A stretch of DNA of 64,000 bases from Schistocephalus solidus (GCA_017591395.1 WEDG01004641.1:100081-164080), one strand, 5' to 3'; positions 48,087 through 60,792 are shown, counted from the stretch's first letter. Program-made: numbers and translations. Notes: generated by a model not told the origin, from the sequence alone.

Positions 48087-48235
48087 ACTTCCCTGCGTGC
48101 CACTACACCCTATCATACAACATCTGGTCAGAGCCTACACTTGGTCAGGATTTGCGTAGATAATAACGGGGTGCGCTACAGATCTCAAATATGACGGGAG
48201 GATACTGGACAGGAGCCGAAGAACGCACTCCTCAA

Positions 48236-48411
48236 TTAAGTGAGAGGTTGTCCTTGATGCGCACCACTATCCCATCGCGAAGCTGCCGTACCACGTGCGT
48301 AACTCGCTGGGGACATCCGAATTTTTGCATGATGTTCCACAGTCCATCGCGATTCACCGTATGGAAGGCTTTGGTCAGGTCCAAAAAGATAGTGTAGAGG
48401 TGGGTCCGCAT
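48236..48411 (-). pseudogene. RT fragment of the LINE family (motif A region)
   Basis: The minus strand reads MRTHLYTIFLDLTKAFHTVN, then GLWNIMQKFGCPQRV and VVRQLRDGIVVRI, matching residues 451-503 of the main copy. The second Asp of motif A is His (KAFH). Open for about 58 codons but cut at both ends; an older sibling of the main element. Confidence 0.85.
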
Positions 48412-48429
48412 CGGATGACTTAGAGTCCA

Positions 48430-49195
48430 CGCTAGCTAGGAATGGGAGGGTGTAGTGGCACGCCTATGTAAAGGCCTCACGCCATGCCAGTCACTGCATC
48501 CAGTCGCAGCATCAGGGGGTCGGCAGGTTCGAAACGTGGACTGGTGCATAGGGGAAGGACGACAGCGAGAAAGAGACACTGGGTATCCATCCCAAAGGCA
48601 CCTCCGTGCATTCCCGCTATAATAAATTCGGCGCGCTAATAGTCTTGCCTTGGAAGGCTGTCAGCTGACGGACTAACTCGGTCCTTCTCAGAACTGAGCG
48701 TAGGCTTAACGTTGCCTTCTTGCTGGGACCCCAGTGGAACGTTCATTGATGCGGAACCCGAGCCACCTTGTGAAAGTTTGGTACATGCTATGAGGCCCGG
48801 TCGTGTGTGGCATGCGTAGACTGACTGGTTTACTTTTTCCGCCGACAGTCGGTCGTCCTAACGGCCTTGCCACTGGAACCATGTGAGTGATGGAGGAGAG
48901 TGTGGTAGGTGCGTGGCAAGTCTACTATCATTATAAACCAGTTTACGGCACCAGTGGGTCGGCAGGTTCGGAACGTGGATTGGTATATATAGGAGCGAAG
49001 AGAGAGAAAGATTATATATATACACTGGCGATCCGGTCTCATAGAAGCTCAACGCGTTTCTGCTTTACTAAACCTAACGCGCCTCACTCTATCATGAAAT
49101 GCCAAGAGTTGAGGCTTGAAAGCCTGCTAATCGACGGCATAACTCGGCCCTGAGCGTCCGGCTGCCTTGGTCCCTTCTCACTGTGGCCTTTTGGC
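48430..49195 (+). repeat. SINE-A, two copies in tandem
   Basis: The first copy (48430-48950) has the B box GGTTCGAAAC at 48526-48535. It continues through CACCTCCGTGCATTCCCGCT, GGAAGGCTGTCAGCTGACGG and AACTCGGTCCTT, and ends CAAGTCTACTATCATTATAA. The second copy (48951-49195) restarts at CACCAGTGGGTCGGCAGG with GGTTCGGAAC at 48965-48974 and repeats the downstream order to AACTCGGCCCTGAGCG. This pair defines the family best. 49196-49494 holds nothing recognised. Confidence 0.75.
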
Positions 49196-49494
49196 CACAA
49201 TCACCCCTGTGAACTCAAAAAAATCCTTATTGTAGCCTGATACGCATGTAATGAGAACTGGATCGCTTACGGTACCCGAAAATGAGCTGTGTAATTGTGT
49301 TAGTCTCTGCATCCGGACGCACTTCCTGTCGTCTGCCCAAGTCCGTCTCACTACTACATCCAGATTCAATTGCGATTTCCCGCTGCCCTGGGGCCCGCAA
49401 TGAATATCGTCGCTAGCGACGGTCGGACTGTCACGCTTGCGCGTGCCAGGAATTCAATGAGGAAATCAATATTGCAATCTGCTGTCGGCTTCAC

Positions 49495-49690
49495 TCGGTC
49501 GCCACTGGTACGAGTTGGGCTGGTCCAAATTGAACCCAGCGATTTGCCATCTCACAATAAACAACAAAACAAGTGTTTTAATGCGCTAGAATTATGACTT
49601 GGAAGTTTGCCTGGATAACTGGGTCGCTCTCCGGTTTGATAGCCAAGCTGCAATGTGGCCGTCAAGGTAGCCCTCGTTGACTACAGACCT
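49495..49690 (+). repeat. SINE-A fragment
   Basis: GTCGCCACTGGTACGAGTTG, ACTTGGAAGTTTGCCTGGAT and AACTGGGTCGCTCTC match the middle of the family with erosion. Confidence 0.5.
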
Positions 49691-51984
49691 TTCATTCGAG
49701 ACTGATTCCAGTTAGCGTAGGGATTAGTACTTTACAGACGTGGATTCGGCCGTATCAGGTACTGCATCAACATCCATCTTCGGTTGTATTCCGTTGGTCT
49801 GGCCGTTAAAGGAGAATGAAGGTGGCAGGAGTGACTCGGCAGATGCTGCTAGTACTGTGACCCCGGAACGGGGGTGGGCATTACCGCTTGTGGCCAACGA
49901 ACCACCACAAGCGACCTGGAGTGGGGTCAAAGATAAGAAGCACACCAGATGCCCAAGTTCATCCAGAGGGGCAGGTCACCGAAAGATATCAAACATCGGT
50001 AAATGCCGTAATAAATCGGATACATGACAACACGAGGCAACATAGCGGCTAGCAACCTTCAGATTGGTTCTGCCTGAAACCAGACGATGACGGTATAGAC
50101 TGTGTGAAAATGGATGACACAGCTAGGTAAGGTGGGGTAGCATACTCTACCTATCCTTTGAGGCAGAGCTCTAAAGGATAGATCTGGAGCGTTACACAAG
50201 TTGAGTTCTAACTAAAGGTTCTTACCTAAGGGAACGTTTTTCTTTTTTCGCTAAAGGCTGATCCGCCGAGCAAATCGCATCGCCACATTACTCCTTCATT
50301 CGTAGGCTTGTCATTAGGACTGTGTGATCTTAAAAGCGGGCATACCAAATGAAAGCCAACTCAAAAGGCTGAAAGTCACACTAAACGTTTCCTACGATGA
50401 CAAAAGCTAAAAGAAGTTTCACGGGGTAGTAAGTGAGTGCATTAATTACTAAGAAGCAGTCCCCGCCACGTTTCAATACTGTTTGATTACTAGCATAGAG
50501 CGGTCGATTCCGAATAGTTCTCTCAGTGGTGGTTCGCTACAGCTCATTTTTCATAAGTCTGTGTACGCCTGCTCAAACTTCTTGTTTTATGTTCTCCGGT
50601 AGTGAGACGGAGAATACTTACTGTTATGATTTCCTTCAAGCTGAACTACTACGAATAGAAACACCGGTCTAGTGGAGACAGTGATTGGGGCGCAGAGTTG
50701 GACGAGCACGGCCATTCAGTTGAAGTACGCGAGAAACCACCCTTTTGGCCAGAGACCTCCCTCAACAGGACTTGGAGCAGATATTAGTGGCACGCTTGTA
50801 TTCTAGTCAACTGGTTAATACTGTTGTATCTTTTGTGCGAGTAGTCCGTGCGTAGACGGACGCAGGGACGAGCCAGTTACAAGTAGTATAGGTGTTTTGG
50901 ACTTGAGTTGGCTAGCATTATAACAATTTTTGCCAGCTCTTGATCCCACTGCAACAATAACTTGTGCGGCGCAGGTTCTTCCATCGCGCATAAAACCCAC
51001 AGCAATGGTTTCCAACTTGGCTTCCAAGTCCCAACCACTGAATGTCACCGATTCCAGAAACTTCTACAAGCCCGAGCCGGCCAAATTTGTCCACTTTCAA
51101 GTTGGCCATCACGGTGTGGCATCAAATTTGACAGGAGTTTGAGAGGATGTCGCGAGAGACCTCTGTTGCGGACCGATGGAGTGCGTAGCTGATTACAATC
51201 CCAGGCACAGGCGCCCCATAAATTTGTCCATAGACCACAGGACTGCAGTCTTTTCCGCAGGCGCATGCTTTTGGATAGCTCGACCTACCTCTCGTCAACA
51301 GCGTGCAGAGACGAGCTTGCAAAGCCTCAGATCGGCCTAGGCTTGACTGCAACCTCATAAACACAAATAGCTGCCCCTTGTTGAGCATCCAGCGGAGACC
51401 ATACTAACTTCTCCAGCTTAGAGAATATAGTGCGCGCAAGTCGTCTGCGCCTGGTCATTTTCTGCAGACATCGACCCGTTGGCAATACAGGCGGAGTGGG
51501 ACAGACAAAAAGCGCAGATACTCTCGCCTCACAGATGGCGTGAGGGAAGACATATGCTGATGTGCGAAACCGGCAAATAGTCCGCCGATTTTCCCAACGT
51601 CCAACGTCGCACTAAATTCGTCGGAACAGACGACTATGAGGTTCAGTACGGATTACGTTTCTTCGATAAAATGAGAAAACCTGGAGAGGTTGTTTGCATG
51701 ACCAAAGTCTTACTCTGCCTAGACGTCCTGCAATGGAAAATGAAGAGAATATATTGCCCGTTTAGACAATAACTTGAAAAAGGACGTAGTTTTGCCCTAA
51801 GTCAGATATAAGGGCAAAGCACTCACTTTCGTCACGTAAGTTGACTGTTTTTGGATCGAGTTCATCTGTTATGAAGGCAAACCAACAGCCTCGACAATCC
51901 GATTGTAGTAAACAACGAGGTCCATCAACCTCCTGGGAACCCGGTAGGGAAGTTTTTTAAAAGTGAAACTGGCATGCATAGCAT
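49691..51984. other. Unassigned DNA with several short open frames
   Basis: Open frames of 95 codons (49740-50027, plus), 77 codons (50815-51048, minus) and 88 codons (51122-51388, minus) match nothing I know. The two minus frames could be parts of one decayed element, but I cannot name a domain. Confidence 0.4.
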
Positions 51985-52270
51985 ATGTCACATTCGTTAA
52001 TGAACGCTCACCGATCGGTTAGGGGACTCACTCATCCCGAGTTCTGCCTTGGGACTCACTCTCGACCCCCAACAGCATCTGCAGAGCGGCTAGTACTACA
52101 GGCAGAAGAACATTGGGAAAAAGGCAAGACAAACTTAAATTGTTATTTCTGGCCCATTAGCCGTCATCAGCCAGTCATTACAAATTGCAGGTGTTGCCAC
52201 ATCCAAGGCTCAAACCCGCGACCTGTTGATTAGAAGTCCTACGCTCTAACTCAATGCACCACACATCAGG
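51985..52270 (-). repeat. SINE-B copy
   Basis: On the minus strand: head (about 52255-52200, B box GGTTTGAGCC), tail with CTGATGA (52164-52170) and GAAA (52146-52149), then the body with GGGGTC-GAGAGT-GAGTCCC and GGGATGAGTGAGTCCC. 52271-52446 to the right holds nothing recognised. Confidence 0.75.
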
Positions 52271-52446
52271 ACCAGATACTTGTGCTTCAGGGGCATACAA
52301 AGGTAACCCATCCGTCTGTGTGTACCATAAAGGATCCGGCTCCGAACTCTACAAGAGCGACACATAACAGATATGGGACCGGATTCTTACCTAAGCGTCC
52401 GGATGCGAATGTTTGAGTTTTTATGCAACAGCATAAAAAGGTAAGG

Positions 52447-53065
52447 TTATAGGCGATATAAGCCAATCATTGATAAATGACGCAATTTTGGAGATGACTG
52501 AGCACGCTGTGCAGCCGGCCGCCCGATCGATACATCGATTGATTTCCCATCCGAGGACGAAGCTTCGATCAATTCTCGGCTAGGTTTGCTTTTGGCGTAG
52601 ACTATTATCATGACGGGTGCAAGGTGGAACTTATGACTCGCTTCGTTGGTGTGGGCAGCCACTTGCGATAGGTCGTCGTCCCCTCGCACAGCCAGTTTAC
52701 GTTCATCTATGCACGATCCGAGCATGCATTCAGTTTGATCTGTGCAGCTGAAAAGAGCGTTAAAACATGAAATGCAATACAGAAACAGAAACTGATCATT
52801 AGGATTTTCATGACCCCGTTGTGTATGACAGCTTCGGACCTGAGTGTAATTCCAACATCTATTTCCATGATAGTGTGCTCGGTCGCTTATGAGATGTTCT
52901 TAATGTATGACAGAGTGTGTCATTTCCTTGCTGGCATTTCTGTTTTGGGTATCATAGGACTGAACGCGTAGGAAGCGGCTTATAAAATCCTTCAAATAGC
53001 CATTCCGCAGAAATTATTTACGGAGATATCGGGCCTCGCATACTCCTTCCTCCGGCCTGCTGCGA
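52447..53065 (-). pseudogene. Penelope-like element relic, connector and GIY-YIG tail
   Basis: The minus strand gives GVCEARYLRKxFLRNGYLKDF near 53020, matching CEARYLRDQFMRNGYPKAF of the 26 kb element. The central GIY-YIG core is lost. MLGSCIDERKLAVRGDDDLS and QVAAHTNEASHKFHL (52725-52600) follow, then SRELIEAS and SDGKSIDVSIG. Stops and frameshifts throughout. It is the same subfamily as the 26 kb copy and supplies the C-terminal tail that copy lacks. Confidence 0.7.
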
Positions 53066-53071
53066 TGGGTC

Positions 53072-53195
53072 TGAATCCGTTTGAGGTCTGGGCCTCAGAT
53101 GGGAACCCAATCAATCGATGTATCGATCTGATACCGACATACAGAGCCCTTCGCAGTTACCTCCAGACTTGCGTTAATGATCGTTGATTGGTTTG
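53072..53195 (+). pseudogene. Penelope-like element C-terminal fragment, plus strand
   Basis: Reads FEVWASDGNPINRCIDLIP then TYRALRSYLQTCVNDR before a stop: the last part of the GIY-YIG tail in the 26 kb subfamily. It abuts the minus-strand relic to its left, so two pieces of one subfamily lie back to back. 53196-53491 holds nothing recognised. Confidence 0.65.
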
Positions 53196-53491
53196 CACCC
53201 CATATAAGCGGAGTTTTTCTGCCGCTGCTGCCATCTCTGACGATGGAGTTCTGCCCGAGTTCAAAAGCTCGGAATAATGAATAAATTGTTCCAATACTCA
53301 AACAATTTTATTCTTTATTCATATATAACTGTCAGAAAAGGCATAAGCATTGCATTTTGATCCGCCATCTCGAGTAAGCTCAAGGTATTCTTTCGGATGA
53401 AAATTTTCGAAGCCGAGTGTTGGCGTTTGCCGATAGTTTTGAAGAGCGTTCGCTTATGCTTATACTTGGTGCAGCAGTGATCAGGCCTGAG

Positions 53492-56025
53492 TTAGCCGGC
53501 TTCGATGGTGTCGCTGGTGGTTACTCTCCACGCGTGGCAATTCAAGCTGGAAAACTCGACCCATTGTCGCTTCCAGTGATGGTAACCAAATACTGAAGGT
53601 TCATAAGCCACTTCCACATCTTGAGGAACTGTATAGAACCTGATTTTGAGTTGATCTCTTCGACACCCCCGGGTGGACCACGGTGCCGAATCGAGCGTAG
53701 TAACACTGAGCTCATGAGGAGGACGACAAAGAACGCGTCCAAGCCACCTCAATTACCTTTCTTGGATGACCTGCGATATGCTCGCGATATTTTCGCACGA
53801 GTACAGTCCGTCTCACTAGAGAAGAAGTCGGCGCACCTCACCCGAAGGGTAGTCCTCAAGCAGTTGGGGGTCAAAAATCTCAAATGCTCACCCATCTTCC
53901 ATGCACAAAGCCCAGCATTCACGACCGTAGGGAAGGATCGACCGGACAGATGTGCGGTACACGCGAATCTTCGTGGCGATGAATATGTCGCGTCGGATCC
54001 ATAGGCCCTTCTGAAGGCTTGTTAAAACCTGGTGAACAATATCGATTCGAGAGACAATGTCAGAATTACTTTGTACACTCGGCAGTGGCCTCGCCCTGAG
54101 GTATTTGTAACTATCTACTTCTCCAACTTGACAGCCGTTAATCCCGATGTGTGACTTCTCCTAGCCAGGTCTGCAGTTCGAAAACACTGGTCTTCCCAAT
54201 GCTAATGGCTAAACCGACCGATTTAGTGACTTACTTCACCTCAGACACCATATACTGTAGATCACCGATGTCAGGGGCAAACAAGGTGATATCAGTCAGT
54301 CGGTGTCCGGGTGTGAACTCAAAACCAGTACGATCTAGTAATGCCATTTTGCGAATTCATTCGATGTCATAGTTGAGCAGAATGAGTGACAAGATACAAC
54401 CTTATCAATCGTCAACCCGCATATCGAACGATTAAGATGAATTGTTATGACCAAGAACTCGCTCAGGCGTGGAACGATAGAAGGCCTTGATCATGGTGAA
54501 GATTTTTGCTGACAAACTTACTTACATCATCTACAGTGACTCAGGATGGAATCCAACAGAGCGGTGCATTCAACAGAGCGGATGGTTGTTGGTTACCATA
54601 TGGAAACTCAGGAATGCACTACAGTGTGTATATCTGACCCACGCATCCCTGCGCGACCGGAACTTCGCTTGATAAGATCAATTTTTAGCCACTCACACCG
54701 TGAAATCGCCTGAGAAGGACAGCAACAGAGACCTTTATGGCCACGCCGATGATAGTTATCGCCCGGTAGGTGTCACATCTCGTATTAACTGCCTTCTTGA
54801 GGACAGGTTTAAGGAGGTCTGAGTCCCAGTGATCAGGAATGACCCCACCTTAACTATCTAATGGGACCAGAGCGCCAGTTAGTCCAAGACCATTAGATTT
54901 CGACGGGAATACCGTCCTTTCAAGGGGCCTTGGTGTTATGTAGTCTCTGTTTTTTTTTATTGGCTATTTCCCCCACAGAGGAGGAGAGAGGGTCACATGA
55001 TACTGCATAAACTGGCGAGCTTTAAAACTCCGCTGTAAAAAGAACGAGGGCGTAATGGATTGATAATCGAAGTCGAGGTGCTAAAAAGGCTCGCGCCAAT
55101 GCTCGACCCTAGCCCAGTTGTTAGTAATAAAGCCACCAGTAGATTGAGAACAGTAAGTTAGTGAAGAGGGCCAAACACTGACCTCTGAGGCGTGAGGTCA
55201 TTCCTAGTCGAGTTTGCTGCCATTTTCCGAATTTGGTCGACGGGATCATCGTTGCGGGAGGTGGGTTGAGCCATCTGGACAGAAAACTGCAAATTTCCTC
55301 CGTTGGTCCAGTCACTGCGGCGCTGCTGGGTGAATCTAAGAACTTCCTCAGCTGCTCCAGCGATATATGGCTTCAGTTATGACCACTGGCTACCACCTTC
55401 TCCTTTGCGTCTGGTCATAGAATGAGACCAGATTTCTGCATTCATAGCCTCGGTTGTGTTGAGTTGTGGTAGTTTTGCGACATCAAGGCATCTCGCACGT
55501 GATTCTTTGGGCTCTGTTTAGTTGAGGACTTTCACGCGTGTGCGAGCGAGGTCAAGGTCCAATCCGTAGGCATTACCAGTTTCACCCCAATCATCGATAT
55601 ACTATTGTGAACCCTGCTGCGGAACCCTCAAACAAGAAAAAAAGCAGTCGAAGCGAATGGCCATCGTTTGAATACCAAGTCAGCAAATGTTTGTGACAGT
55701 GTTGTAAGCACGTGTTAAAGACAAACGGTCGGTTCTAATGAGCAAAGTTCAGCTTTCTCGAATTATTGTTGCAGTGAAATCAAGGTCCAACGTAGCCAAT
55801 GAGATGACTGTTTGAAAAATCGCCTTATTCACTCCGCCCCCGACAACAACCAGCAGACTACGGCGCGGGGGTCCTTAAACTAACTTTTGCAATCGCGAGT
55901 AGACTTTTCATCACGCTGGTCGGCAGCTGAAGTTGGTGCGTACAGGGAGACGACAGATATATTCGTAAAGTGGCCCTTCAGTCACACGCATGTCATCGGG
56001 TGATTGAATGTCTCCCAGACCAGTA

Positions 56026-56060
<35 letters not shown>

Positions 56061-56470
56061 GTACTTGTTGCGTCGACGAGCATCGTGCCGGGTTTTCCTG
56101 AAGAGTCGCGTGAGCCTCTGTGGTACAGGGTGAAATAGGAGTCGACTCCTGCGATCTTAATTTCCCTTGTGTTTGGATCGGGAATTTGGGCTTCAGACAG
56201 GCAGCAGACATCAACGTGCTATTGAAGATTGCGCGCCCTCACACTTTGAGTACCTGGGTCCAGGAACACCTGCAAATTGCAGCATCCAATATCAAGAGAC
56301 CATTCCCGATTGAGTAACTCAGCTCGCATACTAGTCGCCCGCACCACCAAACCAAGGTCGCAGAGCGCATCGGTCCTCCCGGAGGGCGGATGATGGATCG
56401 CAATACTTGCATAGGACATTTGTATGAAGTTTGCTGACAGGGGAGGAAATTTGAATACAGGCGAGTCCGC
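53492..56470 (-). pseudogene. Decayed APE-type LINE, endonuclease to C-terminus
   Basis: Read right to left with many frameshifts: a 5' segment RSIIRPPGGP (about 56400); endonuclease start VDVCCLSEAQI with its catalytic Glu (about 56205); PLYEYI and PPRRSLLVVVGG (about 55960-55840); NSISMIGVKLV (endonuclease end, about 55590); YAVSCDPL (about 54990); RT fingers with KAPL; AIS-type palm and GCILSLILLNYDIERI (motif B, about 54410); EFTPGHRLTDIT (motif C eroded, about 54300); SVGLAISIGKTSVF; and the C-terminal MRWLGRVLCRPPHELSVTTL and VEFSSLNCHAWRVTT (53745-53495). It is a different LINE from the zinc-finger one. A TA microsatellite interrupts it. Confidence 0.78.
56027..56058. repeat. (TA)n microsatellite, 32 bp
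   Basis: Pure TA run inside the endonuclease region of the decayed LINE, between the LSEAQI block and the PLYEYI block. Confidence 0.95.
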
Positions 56471-58916
56471 AAGAGCGGCTTGGGTTTTTGTCTCTAGGGC
56501 CTTGGCTCAAGAAGCTAACCACAGGGCAGCAGCGGCGAGAAATCTTACTCAATGGCGGTTCATGGTGGCCAATTCATAGTGCCGTCTTCGGGCTCTACGG
56601 CATCTTATAAAGCATTCGGCGTGTCAGACCCCAGTTCTCGCGTTCCTGCTAGCATTGTCGCCAACGGTCCACAATTGTTTATTCGCCAGACCAGGGAGCC
56701 TACTTATTACGTAGTTAGCCTCGGCTGGAGACCCTTCCACTATCCGCTACCTTTCGACGCGCCAGGCTGATGACAGCTAGGCTGAGGAGCAACCCATCCT
56801 CCTGTCTATAGCGAAGAACTAAGCGATTAATCCGAGCAGAGCCGACCTTCCCTCCCTCACCCATACCAACCGTAAGCCCTTGCTGAGTCAAAATTGGGCT
56901 GATGCGTAGGTAAGGCATCTAATGCGACACACGAATTCGGACATAACATACGAGGAACCACATCGGTCGTAATGAAAGCAGAATTCTGTCGACGGAGTCG
57001 GAAAGCGGGGCAAAACTAGAAAAAGGAATAGTCACCTCTTCGAGAAAACGTCTTCCGGCTTGAGCCCAGTGCTAGTTCTATGTGGTCTACTGTCTGAGTT
57101 TTCCTTACCCGTGAAGGGCGAAGAAGATCCAGTACGATACGCGTGGGCAGCTTTGCAGAATTCCGTCCTGATACCCTTTCTTGAAAAACGGTAGTAGAGC
57201 ACGACTCCTGCCCCGTGCAGCCGCCCACAAATAACCTTGGAACTACTCTTGTAGACTTTGGCTGACAACCTGTTCTCACTCTCACCGCTGTCATTTGGAA
57301 GGCGCCGAACTACTACTCGAAATTCGGCAGCGAAGGACGACTCAGTGACAAAGGACCAGTCTATTTGCAAGTAACGGACCCTATCGTCCCTGAATCAGTT
57401 AATTCCGCTGCAGGTGTGCGACACCAAAAATAATCCGCTTCACAAAGGTCGGTTGAAACTCGCTTTCTGTGAGATGATGTGTCAGGTGGCGCGCCTTGGA
57501 ATGATGCTCGGAGACCGGTCAGGAAGCCAGTACTTACGAGGCCGTTCATTTGACTCTACCAGACGACTTTGAAAATCGCTCATGACTGCTTGGGAGATTA
57601 GACAACCACTTAGAGCACTTTCAACGCTCACAGGAGGGTTGTTTTTTTAAAAAACAACTAAACCCTGCCAAGACTAGCGAAAAATCGACGTACACATAGA
57701 CAGCGGAATTATCGAAAATCGCAGCCAACGAAAAAGTTGGGCTTGATGTTATTTGAATGAAGCCGTAAAATGATAAGACTTAGTCGCTTTAGAGTATTCT
57801 AAGAGGCCCACAGATAAAACAGACAGATTAAGAACGGGTTTGATAAAAGTAATTTATTATTGGTATTTTAGCTTGGTATCGGTAGAGAAACGCCGAGGAC
57901 CAGTATCATGTCAGCGCATAAATACCGACAGATTTATACTATAATAACAAAAGACCCAAACGAAAAAATAATGGCGCGATGTGATGCGAGTGGTGAGTGA
58001 ATCAGCTCCTGCACACGCACCAATGTTTGAGGAGTGAAGCGGAAGATTCACAAACCACAAGACGACTCTGTTATGGTCAAATGGTTTTGAAGGGAGGCGT
58101 GTGCACGAATGAAAAAAAAATAACTGAAGAGAGGAAGGTCAGAAAACAGGAAGTTTAGGAAGAAACGATAAGGGTGGGTTGTTGGATTTTGGAGCATCAA
58201 CCGATCGAAAGACTGAAGGCAGAGGTTGCTGGTAAAAAGAAGCGAAAGACTAACTGGAAGCAAAAAAAAAAACGGTGAAGGCGGAACATGACAGAAGTGT
58301 AAGGTTTGACTAGAAGAGAGGAAGTGGAAGGACGGAAGGGAAGAGAATAGTACAAACGCTCTTGGAATTCTGACTAGGCATCAACTTAGCGGTGACTGTC
58401 CGTGCAAACGGATTCTTAAGTAAAATAGCGATGGCTTAAGGGCAAAAAAACGAGGAAGAGAAATATACATAACCTAAAGGCAGGCTCACATGGAGATGAG
58501 GATTGATAGCAGGACAATTTACAAGTGGTCTGAATGGAGACTAAAATGCACCACACGAACGTCCGAGCGCATACACAATTGGAGAGAACACCAACATACG
58601 AGCAAACAGGTCCAAGAGTAGCGTACGACAGTTTTATGACGAGGGAGAGTGGACAAAGACTGAGCGAGCCCACCAGACCTATTCTCAGGGAGTCAGACAT
58701 CGGTAGAGGTCCAACTTCAGGACACACCCTGGACGGCAGCGGGTATGTTAGGGCCTTCGGTGAGAAATAAGTGCAATAAATGTGCACATTTCGGCAAGTG
58801 TGTGCGTGTGCGCTTGGGCGCATTTATATGCTTGCATCGGTCAGTCTGCTTGCGCGTGTGAATGCAGGAAGGGTGAGTGGGGGAGGAGGATCTACAGGCT
58901 GCAGGTATACATAATG
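56471..58916. other. Unassigned DNA between LINE and UBE2H, including UBE2H 3' side
   Basis: 57016-57549 on the minus strand has three overlapping open frames (62, 92 and 112 codons) without a known domain; they could be a decayed 5' region of the LINE. A minus-strand AATAAA at 57853-57858 is about 1.06 kb beyond the UBE2H stop and is a possible but distant poly(A) signal. 58800-58860 is GT/GC-alternating. Nothing else recognised. Confidence 0.4.
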
Positions 58917-60792
58917 CTAAAGCTCCATATCCTGAGCTGCATCATCAGTATAATCCGACATTGAGCTTTCGTCATCCGAGCTCGATTCCGCACAGCCCTC
59001 CTCGGCCTTAAGAGCTTCTTCGGTGGCAAACCTCTGAACATAGTCTGCAGAGAAAAAAAGATTCAATGAGAAACTGTAAAACATTTGAACGTCTTTGGTG
59101 AATTTGAACAGACAAGACACGCATAGGTAATGAATATCACTAAGAGTTGAACGAATCGAACTATGTCATCTGTTGTTCAAATGAGAATGAGCAGGGCAAA
59201 TACACTGTTTTGCACCTTAAGAAGTATGAAGATCCATAACCGAAACCGTTCCTCGGAAAGAAGCACTACTTTTCTACCCTCAAAAGGGTTTAAATGGCTG
59301 CCACCTACTACCTCCAAAAATTGCAAAATATACAGCTAGCGGAAACGCCAGTACGGACCTGGATGACAATGACAATGAATATAAGTGCTAAATTAATGCT
59401 GAACATTATAAAAGGACCCATCTTTTACAGCTAAGAAAAACCTTGGCCATGTCGAGTCGATTTCACAACCTATCGTGAACATTTCTATAAACGCTGTTCC
59501 GACGGTTCGACCGATCGCCTCGGACAACATTAACACGGATGCACAGGAATGTAAATGCAAGCAGTAAAAGTCCAAAGTAACGTACACAAGGCCATTCGTT
59601 TTAATTCCACAGACCTATGTAAGCAGCATACTGACCCCCGGCAGACTGCGCTGGCTCGAGGCAGTAACCAGGGTTTTTGAGTGGAATAAGCACCTCCTTT
59701 TGGATATCTTCCGTATGAGAACTAAAACTTGACTCTGGCCTTTGTGATTAAGGTCCTTGCATTAATTTTGCTATTATGGCGTCGCGGGCGGAACAAAAGA
59801 TCTATGTGATTGTCGAAATGCACATTGTTCCAAAATAACCGAAACCATGCGCCATAACCGTAAGCGACAACAAATGTGTCCAGAACCAATGTATAAATGT
59901 TTGCCTCGTGTGAGGGAACAGACATCAACAATCCTTAAATACCAGGAAATCACTTGCACAAATCGTGTAACACTACCCTAAAGTAGTCTGCCAAAAAAAC
60001 TAGCTCTAATTTAAGGTACATACACATATGCATGACTTAAAGAAATTAGTCGCACTAATAGAGCAGAAAAGATTGAACATTAAGCGCGAAATTTAGAGAA
60101 ATGCAATCGTATAATTCAGTTTAAAAATTCCTTGCAGGATCCGATTTAGTTACCAACTCACCCTTGACTTTATTAACATAGGCCGCCGGCTTAAACATGA
60201 AAAGCGAGGCTGCGTCACTATTCAGGGGATCAGTCGGATTTGGATAGGCGAGAAGTTGGGGTAAGAATGACTCAAAGATATTGGTAAGATCTAAAAAAAT
60301 TAAGGTGAATGTAGAAACTACCGTAGAGGGCCGACCACTGCTGGTTAATGACGTCCAGACACACGGTTCCGGATCTAAAAGATATTTAATTACCCACACA
60401 AATCAAAACTAAACACGAGCAATTGCATAATAACCTACGCTTCATCAATATTTGGATGGAAAATTTTATTCATGAACCCTATAGACGGCGATTTAAATGG
60501 GTATCGTTCCGGTAGCTCGACCCGCACCTTCCAGATCCCACCCTCGTAGGGCGCTAGAAGAGGTTGGTCAAAAAAATATTTTACTTTCTGGAGGGCCATT
60601 AAATTTCACCATCAATTCATTGAGGCCGCCAAGCACGGTGACTTCGTACTTACTTTCGATCCTAGGAGAAAGAAAAACCCATAACGTAAGTTCTTGCTGT
60701 AAAAGTGGATCAAAAAGCCATAGAGTGCGAGTTTCGTACAATTTAACTACATCTGTGTCCATACGCTTTTTCCCTGGACTCGGAGACGACAT
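58917..60792 (-). CDS. UBE2H: Ubiquitin-conjugating enzyme E2 H homologue, six coding exons
   Basis: E2 enzyme that takes ubiquitin from E1 onto its active-site Cys and passes it to substrates; human UBE2H works with the GID/CTLH ligase. Coding exons (transcription order): 60792-60740, 60661-60585, 60553-60439, 60374-60322, 60290-60162, 59044-58917. They join to 184 codons plus TAG, close to human UBE2H (183). All introns are GT-AG: 78, 31, 64, 31 and 1117 bases. The protein begins [18 protein letters not shown] and keeps [27 protein letters not shown] and the active-site Cys in [11 protein letters not shown] (exon 4), then [13 protein letters not shown]. The acidic Ser-rich tail ends DEL-type (AQDMEL). 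An AG follows a pyrimidine stretch two bases before the ATG (60793-60796), so a 5'UTR intron or spliced-leader acceptor is possible. This is the only intact host gene found. Confidence 0.96.
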
